In this document: positions 34,140-45,002 of the stretch, one piece after another | How the letters are laid out: every line of letters begins with the position of its first letter | How positions within the stretch are numbered: position 1 is the stretch's first letter | Program-made: the position numbers and the translations under genes | Assembly: GCA_026874595.1 (NCBI GenBank) | Contig: CM049313.1 | Span: forward strand, 74,334,659-74,398,658 | DNA: 64,000 nt | Source of the DNA: Sipunculus nudus | Taxonomy: Eukaryota > Annelida > Sipuncula > Golfingiida > Sipunculidae | Direction: 5' to 3' | The notes under the pieces: model-generated | Database searches by the model: none | What the model was told of the DNA's origin: nothing | What the model saw: only the letters and a program-made list of their open reading frames with translations

Positions 34140-35073
34140 ATGACGGATCTTTATTTCAAATATATAATACAACATAATATATAGGCCAGTCAGCCTTTCT
34201 CTGTGTGGGTGATATAACAGAGTCGTAAACCTTTAACGTTCTCCAGGGGATATTTATTAAATAACGTTGGATAGGTTCATTACATCACAGCAATCATTCA
34301 GCAGGCACTCTATACATTCTATCCGTTGTGTAGATTGCATTTCATGTTGAATTTAATGTCCATGGATGGGGCTGGGTATGATGGAATCTAGATAAACGGA
34401 ATCCTTGGCGGATCCAGAAAAAAATATGTATTAAATGCCACCCCTTGCAGAATGCAAATGACCCTCTTTTAGAGGAGAAAAGTCATTTTTTATTGATTTC
34501 TTATTTTTGTTAGTTCACGAATGTTCCTTCTTCAATATAGCAAAAGGCGCTGCAAAGAGGGACTCATGGCGTAGGAAACCGTCTTGATACCTCATGGAGT
34601 ATTAACTGCCTGTACACAATTTAAAATCCAGTTTTTCGGACACTTGTAGAAAGTAAGTATTTAGGTGTAGACTCGCTAAGCATATTTGTGTCCTTATATG
34701 CAGGTTTAAAACCAATACATCAGTATTTTGTGTTTTGACAAACACGGTGGATAACTGATTGATTGTATACGGTACAAAGAAAAACTGCTTCCCTTAAACT
34801 ACACCTAACCCATTTTCATTTGGTGGTTCGTGCGGTTAGCAATGGATTTCTAGATTGAAAAAAATATATAATATCAACAAAAAGAAAATGAAAAGAAAAA
34901 AAAGTAATCATAGGACAGATTGGTGTTGAGGAGATCCATACCACAACAGGTAAATCACAGCGTTTGACGACGGTTAATGTAAACGTCTCGTTTACGGCAG
35001 ATGACGTAAACGATGTTCACCGTGGAAATCGTGTTTCCGTTTTTCATCCATTTCCAGTCAGATGAGCCTGTTG
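34140..35073 (-). other. Probable 3' UTR of the arrestin-domain gene
   Basis: Non-coding stretch directly after the stop codon. Candidate minus-strand poly(A) signals lie at 34258-34253 and 34155-34150. No repeat family seen elsewhere in the window covers it. The extent is inferred. Confidence 0.35.
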
Positions 35074-35238
35074 TCACTTGACCGACAGAAGGTTTTCCTG
35101 GGCAAGACTTTTCCTGGCGGCGGCTTTGACTGTCAACTTGGGGGTCGTGCCATCCATCTTACGCAGCGGGATGGTTCCTATCAAGACGTCCACGGGAACA
35201 CTCAGATTTTTACCTAAGCCCTTCGGTGAGGCGATTAG
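35074..35238 (-). CDS. Arrestin-domain gene, terminal coding exon 6 (residues 280-333)
   Basis: It encodes LIASPKGLGKNLSVPVDVLI, GTIPLRKMDG and a short basic tail ending LAQENLLSVK before TGA (35076-35074). The acceptor TTATTTATAG is formed at the edge of a (TAA)n microsatellite. Minus-strand AATAAA signals at 34258-34253 and 34155-34150 could end the transcript about 0.8-0.9 kb downstream. Confidence 0.92.
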   Translation of the reverse strand, partial: LIASPKGLGKNLSVPVDVLIGTIPLRKMDGTTPKLTVKAAARKSLAQENLLSVK

Positions 35239-35243
35239 CTATA

Positions 35244-35297
<54 letters not shown>

Positions 35298-37145
35298 TAG
35301 AATACGGGTAGTCGACAAGCGACTACTTGTATCCGCCGAAATCAGAGTGGGACGGGTGAAGTGAGGCATGGATTGAGTGGCAAGGGGAAATAGAGTGAGG
35401 TGTGTTGCATATTAGCATGGATGTCTGCAGCCGAAGTGTGTATGTAGGTTGCGCCACCTAGCACAAAATCCAGAAAGTTGTATACATATGCAAAAAGTCA
35501 AACCACTGCCGAGATTTGAGTGATTTTATCCCAAGGCAGACAAACAGACGGACGCTGTGCAAAAATGGTTGCTAGTGGCGCCACCAGTTTTGCCTATAAT
35601 AAAGAGCTATGTTAGATCTATACACATGCAAAATTTTGGCCCAATCGGTCAAACGGTTCCTGAGTTATCAGCTTGGGTGTCTGCAGTGTAAATGTGAATG
35701 TGATGGCACCACCTGTCATAAAATCAAGAAAGCTGTCCAGGATGTATACACATGCTAAATTTAAGGTGGATAAGTCCAACCAATGCAGAGATATGAGTGA
35801 TTATATCCCACGACAGACAAACAGGCGGACGCTGTGCAAAATGGTTGCAGGTGGCGCCACCAGTCTTGCCTATGATAAAGAGCTATGTGAGATCTATACA
35901 CATGCAAAATTTTGGCCCAATCGGTCAAACGGTTCCCGAGGTAGTAGCTTGGATGTCTGCAGCGTAAACGTGAATGTGATGGCGCCACCTGTCATAAAAT
36001 CAAGAAAGCTGTCCAGGATGTATACACATCCTACATTTAAGGTGGATAAGTCCAACCAATGCAGAGATATGAGTGATTTTATCCCAAGGCAGATGAACAG
36101 ATGAACGCTGTGCAAAAATGGTTGCAGGTGGTGCCACCATTTTTATGTATGTTACCACGCTATCCAAGGGCTACATTTGTGCAATTTTTTTTCCTGATCG
36201 GTCAAACGGTTCCTGAGATATGTGGGTTACTGTGTCAAAACAGAATCACAGATGGACGCACTGGAGAGAGGAAAGGTAAGAGGTCAACGCAAAATATTTT
36301 GGCACCAGTTCTCATGTGACCCGATAATCGTGTAGAGTTTCAGAAAAATCTATCCAGTGGTCTCAGAGTTCTATTCCGGAGCGGCGGCGGCGGGGGCGGC
36401 GGAACCCGGTCAAAATCATATTATCCGCAAAACTTTGTTTTGGCGGATACAATAATAATGAAATGTTCAACATGACCATACATACACATATGTTTATAAA
36501 TTCTAGTATACAAAATATAACAATATGAAGATATTTAATCTAGACAACTCCCTGATAGTACATTACACCGCAAAACGCTAAAAATATTTTACGGTTTTGT
36601 CACCCAAAGTAATTGCTAGGGCAAAAACTGTATTACGTGTTTCCTTAACAGAACTAGGTATTTAACAGAGTACTAAAATCTTCCAACAGGTGGCAGGACA
36701 GCTGGTTTAAAATGCTCCAATTCAATTCAAACAAATACCGATTAAACATATTATATATGCAATTCAAACAACTCCCCCCCCCCCAACACACACACACATA
36801 CACACACGATTTACTGAAAATCCTTTAATAAATGTTTGAGGTGTCTTGTTCACATAAATTCAACCATAAAAAAGGAAATTAAAGGACAAATAGACAAATA
36901 GGCAAACAGAATTAGATGAAGGCTTAACCACCTGCAATCATCGCTGTGGGATGCAACAAAATAACATATTACAATTAGAATACCTAAAGTCAAAGTCATC
37001 CTATTAAGTGGCTATGTAGGAATACTTTTTACGCTGAAAAAAAAAACAATCTATTGAAATTTAAAGATTAAATAACGAATGGCTTTTGGATGCCTAAATG
37101 TATATCTTTATGAATAGGAATAATAAAAATAATAAAAATAATAAA

Positions 37146-37180
<35 letters not shown>

Positions 37181-40100
37181 TAAAAATAATAATAATAATA
37201 ATCATAATAATCATAATAATAATAAATAAAAATAATAAAAAATAATGATGAATATAATAATTGTAATAATAATATATAATAAAAATAATAATCATAATAC
37301 CAAACAATACTAAAAATTTCATTAATATATAAAAATAATCAGACTTTTCTTATGTCTTGCCTAGTATATTTACATACTTCGGTTACCTTTTTGTTCGACA
37401 GGTTTCAATTTCGCGATGTTTGTAAGATGGAAATAATCGTGTAAATATAACCATCGCGAATACAAGGCCCAATCGCCGAAAGCAAGCCAAAAAAAAGGAA
37501 GATTTATATTATAAATAAAATTTGATCTTGTATGTTGCTGTTAATCTGAGATAGCTTTTGTAAATTATCAGATTTTTAGAATTGTCTGCCAACAGTGAAA
37601 AATGATTTCTACACGTTCGATGTCACTTGTGTATTCGTCCAAATTTAACGAATTTACGCACAGTTTACTTTGTACAATTAATTTATAAAATGATGGACAT
37701 ACACCTTGTGGGTTATTGTATGGTGAGACCGCGAAAATGAGACCTTCCCGAAACAGTGAAAATGGTGAAACTCGCAAAATGTGAAAGTCGCGAATATTAA
37801 GCTGACCACAGTGTAAGTTAAGCACGTATTTACCGAAAGATGATACTTGACGTCAATTAAGCGGCATCCTCCTCCCAGCCTGGATGGAGCGAGCGGCGGG
37901 AGCTGCTTCATTTCGCCCTTCCACTCAACATCCTCCCCGGGGTTGATGTCTTTGTGGCCTACTGCCTTTATCATTTGATGTGTACGACGGGTCTGGTTGT
38001 CCGCCTTGAAAATCACTTGCTGTAATAAAATATAACATAAAACACGGATCGTATCTGTAGGGAGATTTACTGTGGACAATACACGGAGTGGACTCTTCAT
38101 TGAAGCATGCTTCCTTGATAAACTGGAATCGTTTCATCATAGCGTTATGCCTTTATCAATATTTTGTCAATGGCGGATTCTGGATTTTGCTATACATGGG
38201 CCACAAGGGTAAGACAAAACTTTAACCCTCACTTCCCTCAATATCTCTATATGAATAGGAACATCAAAGGTCCAAATAAAAAAACATGTGTTCAGTGGCC
38301 AATATCTTAAATAATGCCTCTTATAAAGCCGGGGGCACACCAAGTCGGTTTTGACGTACGAAAAAAACATGGGTTTTGTCGACCAAAATTAGGGCAATTC
38401 TTTGGCATGTAAATGGATTCTGGATTTCTCTTTGAAGAGAGAGTGGCTGTAAAAGGGGGATATTATGGGAACAATGGTTATCAATTAATAAACCTGATAG
38501 TTGATCTCTTATGATATTTATCAATGCAATAACATGAAGAATTACGAAAGAAATATGTAAGGCAGCACAAACAAAATGGGAAGCTAAAAAGGGGGCACCC
38601 CCTCTATGATTATAATTAACGATGGTCGCACCGGGCATTTGTCACGGAACTACTCTGTGGCCGCGTCTCGGGTAATGCACGTTCTTAGTCTTGAACTGTC
38701 CCTAATTCTGCAAAGTGTGTCCTTCAGGGGGTTTTATTTATTATCTGACCATAAAGCTAGTATATTTCAAAAGCGGGCTATCGTCGCGCCACCTATCGGT
38801 AACTACGATTGTGTTTCAAAGCAGAAAGGAGTGTTTTACTCTAAATTAAGGCCTGGTGCCTGGTCCAACTGGTAGGTGACGCGTCTATTTTGTTTCACTG
38901 CAAAAAGTGCAAGAAGAATATAAACAATTCCACATGAGGTTTCCCAATTTGTCGAAAATTAAATAAAGATAACGCACTTTTCAAAGCCGAAACAAAACCT
39001 ATGTACACAACTCTCGCTTCGTTATGGCATGGCAAATTGCCTTTCTTAGGTTTACTTTCGGACTTAAAAAAATAAAAAAAAGAGTACTTACAATGAATGC
39101 GACGGATATCGTCCAACAATTTATGTCTTTAAATTTCTTAATACTCATAGAGTCAGACGTTATAAAAGGGCTTCAGAGCATTAACAAACATAATTTGGTT
39201 CTATCAATAAATAAGTAGTAAGCATGCCTAGGGTTTGGAATAAATGTCTATAAACATACCTGTAACCACGACCAGTTTACTTATTTATCCCTCCGCGAAG
39301 TGAGGGTAATGGTTTTCACTCGATTCTGTGGGTGGTTCAAGTTTGGTGTAAATCCAAGCGTAAATAACCCCGGAATGATTGTTTTATGGGTTCTTATATA
39401 GCACATTTTACCACTTGCACTTGATGCATGTGAACATACGGCGATCTGTCGAGCGTGATCCGTTATATCACAGGCGAAAATGACGTCACGCCACGTGCCG
39501 TTTCCCTGAAAGAAGTCCGTAAACCAACGTACATCATTGGAAGGGGTAGCCGTGACATCCCGACTCAGTAGGCAATCGTATAATTCGGATAGTAAACCTA
39601 CTCGAGTCGTGATACAAATGATGTCGAGGAATGTATCGCAATGGTCTTGTATCAGGTTGCATTCATATTGTGGGAAACGGCCCATAATCTCAATATTATG
39701 CTAAGAATTATAAATTAACACAACAGTATACATGTGAGCTCACAACCCAAACTGAAACTCCGTGGATTCACTCTGACAAAACTCACAATACTTTGACCAG
39801 AAAACAATAGACGATAAGTACGAGCGATGCGCATGAAAAAAAAAATATTAATTAGCCTAAGAAAAGGACCTGCAGGTGCGGTGGACACCGGTCATGGGTG
39901 ATACCAAGAAACAATAAAATAATATGATAGGAAGCAACTGCTGCCGCCCTGGCACGTAGTCCCAACCCGAAATTGAACTCTGCGGATGTACATACTTAGA
40001 TTAAGAAATATATAAGAAAGCATATAATATGGAGGCGGTCACCTCCACCAAAAACAATCTTATTTAAAGAAGTAAAGAAAAAAGAAAGACTAAAACGTTT

Positions 40101-43100
40101 TTTTTTTCCCAAACAATATTATTTCAGAAATCAGTGATTTTTAAAAATAATTTTTCGATAACATTTCTCATTTTATCCAAATTTATCCATATGTTATCGA
40201 TATTTGTATTGCTTTTTTTCTGGTAAGAAATGTCCTGGAGCTCAAATCGCTACTTTTCTACTGAAAATCAAAATAAAAAAAAAAATGATGTATATGTGTG
40301 TGTGTGTGTGTGTGTGGGGCGGGGGGGGGGGAGGGGGGTGACGCACGGTGCCTGAGAAAAAAAACCTTTTTTGGCCTTATAAGTAATGCTGTATATGTAA
40401 GTTCGGTATCACCACGGCAGTATGCTTTTTATAACTGTGTTATAAACATTATAACTTGGCAAAGTTGGTGCGATTCCTGCTGAGACGTGTCAAGTGAAGA
40501 GAGCGGAGAGTTAAATGACACCTGTTCATCAATCAGTCTTGATATTCTCATCCAGTCTCTGGCACGTTCTGTTCATATGACAGAGGGAGGGACACCTGTC
40601 GAGATTTTCATACATCAAAGAAGAACAAGCCCCAGATGGTTCAACATGAAAAGGAAGAAAAAACAACCTGTCAAGTGGGCGGCTCTTGATTCTTAACTTG
40701 ATTCTTTGATGTCCGTGGACGGCGTTTCCGAATTTTATTGGATGGGAAACTTTTTCCCTCAAGTATTGTGCAGACCCCAGCACAACTCGCCCCCATAGCT
40801 CATTCTCAGCCAGGATCATGTCCAGGAAGCAGATCCGCGGGAGGGATTTTAAGGGTTAAATTTCAATTTCCAAAATCCAGACCTCTTTTTCTAGGTCTGA
40901 GGACTTTTTTTTAAGATTTTCTCATTTAAGTCCCCCCCCCCCCCATCCTTTCCAAAATCCTCCATCCGCCCCTGTATCCTGTTATTAAGTCCCTGGCCCA
41001 GGAACATGCGTCAAGGTCGGTTATATATTGCTTACCTGGTAGAGGGCAATCCTGATAGCTTTTAGCCGTTTTCTGCTTTCGTTGTTGATCTTAGCGACGA
41101 ACGAAATGGTATCCCCGGGAACGAACCCCTGTCTGTCTAGCGTTAACGTCACAGTGACTGGGCCGGACCGGGTACACGCGCACCCAACCTGTCGCTGGAC
41201 GATCTGGGTAGCCGGATCCTAAGGGGAAGAATATTAACACTTATGTTAATATCAACGTGTGCGTTTTTGTTTGAATACTTGTCATGAATAATAACATAAA
41301 AATTATCATAACAGAAGACTAAACAAGAAACATATATAAGAAATTTCAGAAAATAATTGCCTCTGCTTTAAGAAATTTCACATAATTCTATTTTGTTCAG
41401 CGTTTCCTTTTTTCTGTATTGAAATCAATTCCACCAGTGAGATCTCACTCAAATGCAAGAAGGCGCTAACCAAAACCATGCCTATTGCCTCCGCCAGGAG
41501 GGTATGCGTTTATTCCCGTTCGTGTGTTTGCGTGCTTGGGTGTTTGTTCTCAACATACTAGTAACTTACGCAATCATGAACGCAATCTCATGAAATTTGC
41601 ATGGCATTTCGGGAATTGGCCAAGAAAGAATCGATTAGATTTTGATGTTGATCCAGCATCTCCTCCGAGTTCTGGAGCTTCATCAAGGAATATTTATTAA
41701 TGTACGGTCATTTACGCACGAATTAAACTTGGAATATGGGCAAAAAAAGTGAATGCACAGAAGCTCTAGCCTCGTCAGTGTGGCCAGACCACCTGTTCAG
41801 CACCACGGTCGAGCGCCCAGCATCTCGGAGTGACGATGTGCGTTGTTTTCGCAGAGCGTTTTTTAAACTTGTGCCCCCATGGCGGAGGCATGTATCCATT
41901 GGGATGCAGGTTCCTAGTTAATTTTAAGTTAAGCACAGATACAAAAAGATATATACAAAATAACTTGCCCTTGTGCCTGTCTCCGTGTTCAGGTCTAGCT
42001 CTCCCTTCAGGTAGAATGATTTGGTGATAACCAGGTCGCCTTTCCATGATCGTTCTATGATTCCCTTTGCCCAGTACTGCACGTTACCATAAGTACCCTC
42101 AAAAGACGCGGGAAGATACGACGGCAGACGAACGGTGAATGGATAAGTATAGTTTCCAGGTTTGAGTGACCCCGTGGTAGCTTAAATAGAACAAGTAAAT
42201 CATTATATACTAGAATAATATAGAAGATTGGGTTAAAATACAATATTTTTCATATTTTAGTCCTTCGAACAGGTCATTTATTTTCATATATATGGCATGT
42301 ATGGTAATCCGAGAACCATTTAGTTTTATTATATACACTACTGATATTATACGTTATTTGTATATAATTGGCTAAAAGACTGGTGTATCACTGACAATAT
42401 GCAGGTTTATTATTAATAACAATACAGGAAAACATCGCCTAACGAGCACATCTAAATAACGACCACTTGTTTCCGGTTCTCATTCTTTATGGCTCTTTAT
42501 ATCACAACTCGCTTAGACGACCATCTCGAAAATGCGACCACTGTATCGAGGTCCCATAATTTAATTACCTGTCATGATGTAAACTGTTTCGTCGAGCGGT
42601 ACGTCTGCCATCTTGTGTGACAGCGTGGTGGACGAACCTTTGGTGTAGGACTTCTTCTCATCCCAGTTACAGCGTGCCACCCCGTGCAGCGTCATACGAA
42701 TGCCTGGGCAAACAGAGAAAGCAAGAACAATTTGACTGTTAAAAAAAAGAAAATACATATAGGATATATCATAACCTGATTCTAGCTTTCTTACTAAAAA
42801 GGAGTTGGTATATAAAAGAAGGTATAAATCCTGAATTCAGGAGGTTATCATAAGGTCGCATTAATGATTATAAATTAATTATTTTGTGATTACTGTTATG
42901 GATGAAAATTATTTCCAGAGTGAAAGCTGTACACGAGGCTAAAACAGTGGACTGGGGTTGTGTAAGTGAACCAAGACAAAGGGTCTGCTGTTGAGGGAAA
43001 ATTGAGTTTTTCACCTGTGGGATTCTGACATCTAAATAACGCCATGCCAACATATCAGTGTGTCTTAATTGGAAAAGGGAATCCTCACAGTTTTTTTCAA

Positions 43101-43879
43101 ATACATGTATTGTATTGAACGTACATGTGATTTTGAAGGAATTTTATAAAATAAAAACAACATAAGCAAAAGATAAAGATGTATTTAAAGAAATTCTTTG
43201 ATTCTGATATTTAAATAAAGCAGGTTCATTTTTCAGGGTTCCTGCGAAAATCTCTAAAATTCTGTGGTCTGACGAATGTACAGAAACCACCTCTTGTCGA
43301 GACTTGCCTATTAGTTTATTGTGTTATTATTTAATTCGGGCCTAAAAAGTTTTGAGATTCATGTTTTACTTATCCTGCATTTAATTAAACAGTTGAAATA
43401 TAATAAATCTTCGAATCACATGTGCAATAATATAAGATTTCTGTATGTTCTGATATTCGTTGTACACTACAACTGTAACTAATGTACATGTATTGCTTTT
43501 TAAATCTGCAACATTAAATTTTCTAGATAGGCGTATTAAACAAAATTTCATACATCACCATTTTAGAATTTGGTTAAATCGTGAATCACACTCAAAATTA
43601 GAGATGCAACAAAACGCTTTATGTTTTATCTGTTAGGTTTTATACTAAATATACTAAATATACTAAATATACTAAATATTACTAATAAACACTAATATAA
43701 TAACATTAATGTTAATAACATATTACCCAAGTAGTGAAGAATTTCTTGAGAAGCTTACCTTTAAGTTTAAGTTCCTGTCCTAGTTCCAGTATGACGTTGC
43801 CCGTGACGACATCGCCAGGTCTGTAGGTGGCCTGCGGATCTCGGAAGATCACGTCAAACCGTCTGTATTCTCGCGACAT
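35074..43879 (-). CDS. Alpha-arrestin (arrestin domain-containing protein), 6 coding exons
   Basis: Complement join of 43879-43759, 42703-42569, 42180-41969, 41218-41036, 38019-37834 and 35238-35074: 1002 bp, 333 residues plus stop. The arrestin N domain covers about residues 5-150 (RPGDVVTGNVILELGQELKLKG; LPASFEGTYGNVQYWAKG at 108-125). The C domain covers about 170-310 (PVTVTLTLDRQGFVPGDTISF; AIRIALYQ; CRLIDVKYHL; PVDVLIGTIPL). Alpha-arrestins are cytosolic and endosomal adaptors that link membrane cargo to trafficking and, where PPxY motifs are present, to NEDD4-type ubiquitin ligases. No PPxY is present in these exons: the protein stops about 20 residues after the fold, so ligase recruitment by that route is not expected. 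The paralogue cannot be named. Intron 3 appears to be GC-AG; all others are GT-AG. Confidence 0.93.
35243..35296. repeat. (TAA)n microsatellite at a splice acceptor
   Basis: About 17 TAA units end within 5 bp of the 3' splice site of arrestin-gene exon 6 (acceptor AG at 35240-35239 on the minus strand). Confidence 0.9.
35297..36452. mobile_element. Non-autonomous element with about 250-280-bp tandem units, arrestin-gene intron 5
   Basis: Inverted ends TTGTATCCGCC (35337-35347) and GGCGGATACAA (36442-36452) match over 11 bp. A GTAGTCG-ACAAG-CGACTAC hairpin lies just outside the left one. Three units start at CTGCAG near 35427, 35681 and 35957. Each has GGCGCCACC-type sites, ATAAAATC(A/C)AGAAAG, GTATACA(C/T)ATGC and AATCGGTCAAACGGTTCC. 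The 143-residue open frame at 35673-36104 is two of these units read through and is not a gene. The element lies in (ATA)n DNA on both sides. Confidence 0.7.
36453..37833. other. Arrestin-gene intron 5, remainder
   Basis: Intronic. It contains a C10 run plus (CA)n at about 36775-36808 and a long (TAA)n-type tract at 37119-37300 whose frames give only isoleucine-rich nonsense. Confidence 0.6.
37119..37300. repeat. Imperfect (TAA)n microsatellite tract
   Basis: Mostly AAT/AAAAAT repeats over about 180 bp with interruptions. Confidence 0.85.
37834..38019 (-). CDS. Arrestin-domain gene, coding exon 5 (residues 218-279)
   Basis: Acceptor TTTTATTACAG, donor TTTCG/GTAAAT, phase 0 both sides. It encodes QVIFKADNQTRRTHQMIKAV, a loop with LPPLAPSRLGGG, and CRLIDVKYHLS, the typical 'I.V.Y.L' strand of the C domain. 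Confidence 0.93.
38020..41035. other. Arrestin-gene intron 4
   Basis: No exon of this gene is needed here, since exons 4 and 5 join in frame. It contains (TG)n with G-rich sequence at 40296-40338, a GGATCC-type repeat (40830-40975), and at 39281-39340 a CCTCCGCGAAGTGAGGGTAA block resembling common repeats. A 134-residue minus-strand frame at 39685-39281 runs into that block and is not accepted as a gene. Confidence 0.5.
40830..40975. repeat. GGATCCGCCCC-type repeat, copy 2
   Basis: AGCAGATCCGCGGGAGGGAT...TTTTCTAGGTCTGAGGACTT...CATCCGCCCCTGTA: same plan as the copies at 31 and 57 kb but diverged. Confidence 0.5.
41036..41218 (-). CDS. Arrestin-domain gene, coding exon 4 (residues 157-217)
   Basis: Acceptor TTCTTCCCCTTAG, donor TACCAG/GTAAGC, phase 0 both sides. 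It encodes the start of the arrestin C domain, including VTLTLDRQGFVPGDTISF and INNESRKRLKAIRIALYQ. Confidence 0.94.
41485..41700. repeat. Dispersed repeat pair, copy 1 (arrestin-gene intron 3)
   Basis: It shares GGTATGCGTTTAT, GTTTGTTCTCAACATA, CAATCATGAACGCAATCTCA, TGAAATTT and AGAATCGATTAGATTTTG with 48902-49105. Confidence 0.7.
41969..42180 (-). CDS. Arrestin-domain gene, coding exon 3 (residues 86-156)
   Basis: Acceptor TCTATTTAAG, phase 1 in. It encodes KPGNYTYPFTVRLPSYLPAS and FEGTYGNVQYWAKGIIERSW, the core of the arrestin N domain, and the linker LDLNTETGTR. The exon must end at 41969 (ACAAGG before GCAAGT) to join exon 4 in frame, which implies a GC donor. Confidence 0.92.
42569..42703 (-). 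CDS. Arrestin-domain gene, coding exon 2 (residues 41-85)
   Basis: Acceptor TCTGTTTGCCCAG, donor GACAG/GTAATT, phases 1 to 1. It encodes GIRMTLHGVARCNWDE, matching the alpha-arrestin 'I.V.F.G.A...W' strand, followed by the ETVYIMTG strand. Confidence 0.94.
43759..43879 (-). CDS. Arrestin-domain gene, coding exon 1 (residues 1-40)
   Basis: ATG at 43879-43877 opens MSREYRRFDVIFRD, a normal alpha-arrestin N-terminus. The donor is AAAG/GTAAGC, phase 1. Reading upstream on the minus strand, CTGTTTTAG ends at 43930, so a 5' UTR exon may begin at 43929 and the transcription start would lie further right. Confidence 0.93.
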
Positions 43880-44068
43880 GTTTACACTCTCGGGATAATC
43901 TTGTAGTTCTTCAATTCAGTTAGGGAAGGCTAAAACAGAGGACATACAGATCTGATTAAATACGTTGTTGACGAACATATGTCCATATCGTTTATATCGA
44001 ACGAGGTTATTGAAAGATTACCAGTATCACCCTTCCACCAGAGGTCGTTTCTATTCAAAGCGAAACTC

Positions 44069-44262
44069 TTCTTGTTGGAAATTGTGGAGATCTGTTTACA
44101 TTTCACATGCGCATGCTTACTCAATATCACTTATAACGTGAAGGCCTTACCACTAAAAAAACCCCAAGTTTATGTAATTTGCCTTGAAACGATTCTAATC
44201 CAACATATTAGAACGCATTCTATTACCCTTTTAACTATACATTTATATCTACTCCGCCGGAT
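44069..44262. repeat. Dispersed repeat, copy 2
   Basis: Colinear with 15474-15662, and just upstream of the arrestin-domain gene. The long open frame across it on the + strand is therefore repeat-derived. Confidence 0.7.
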
Positions 44263-44512
44263 TATTTCAAACCCCCAGTGCATTATGGGCATCTATAGAC
44301 GTTCTATACCAACAATCCCAAACCAGCAGAGTCGTATTCCTATGAGTCCGATTATGCGCAGTGTGCAAACGGTATTTTACGACAGGTGTGCATTTTTTTA
44401 TACATGTTAAATATATCCGTGGTTCGCAATAACAGAAGTGTATCTCGGTTTTGATGAAGCTAACAAAAACCCACTTCATATATCTTGACAGACCCATAGC
44501 ACAGGCGCATGA

Positions 44513-45002
44513 TTTGCTGTAAGTGTAGATTTCGGTTAAGTTTGTTAATTTTCTGGGTCATTTCCTTATAGCTATTACCTATCTGACATTTTCCCAGCGT
44601 TTTTCGCACTATATTGTCCATCTCTTTATTATTTACTTAATATTTGAGATAGGCAGGGAAGAAGCCCGTTGTTAGGGCCGACATTCATGGCACATCGGTT
44701 TCAGGCTAAAATTTGAAGTTCATGCGTGATTGGCTGAACCATTGTTACGTCAGCGGCGTCATTATCTGAAGATTCTAGTAGTAGACATATCAACCAATCA
44801 GAAAGCGCGTCTTGGTTGCTATGCAATGGCTGTCGGACCTAACCAGGGGGGCTTCTTGCTTGCCCATCTCAAAAGGTAAGTAATATATAAGAGATGGACC
44901 ATATAGTGTGAATAACGCTAGGTAAATGTCAAATAAATAATATTTATAAGGAAATGATCCAGAAAAGTAATACATTTAACCGAAATTTACACAAAAGCAA
45001 TT
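44513..45002. mobile_element. Foldback MITE with about 150-bp TIRs and a promoter-like core
   Basis: The left arm (44513-44665) and the complement of the right arm (45002-44850) share GTAGATTTCGGTTAA-like sequence, TTTTCTGG(G/A)TCATTTCCTT, CACTATAT(T/G)GTCCATCTCTT, TTTGAGAT(A/G)GGCA and AAGAAGCCC. The core of about 180 bp is GC-richer and contains two CCAAT boxes (one inverted), two CGTCA motifs and GTTGCTATGCAA. It lies upstream of the arrestin-domain gene. No coding frame. Confidence 0.8.

Noticed and set aside
35673-36104. 143-residue + strand frame with an internal duplication
   Set aside because: It is the read-through of two tandem units of a non-coding mobile element in an intron.
39281-39685. 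134-residue minus-strand frame in arrestin-gene intron 4
   Set aside because: Its 3' part is a repeat block (CCTCCGCGAAGTGAGGGTAA). There is no recognised domain, and exons 4 and 5 splice in frame without it.
43979-44410. 143-residue + strand frame
   Set aside because: It overlaps a dispersed repeat also present at 15.5 kb, and has no family motif.
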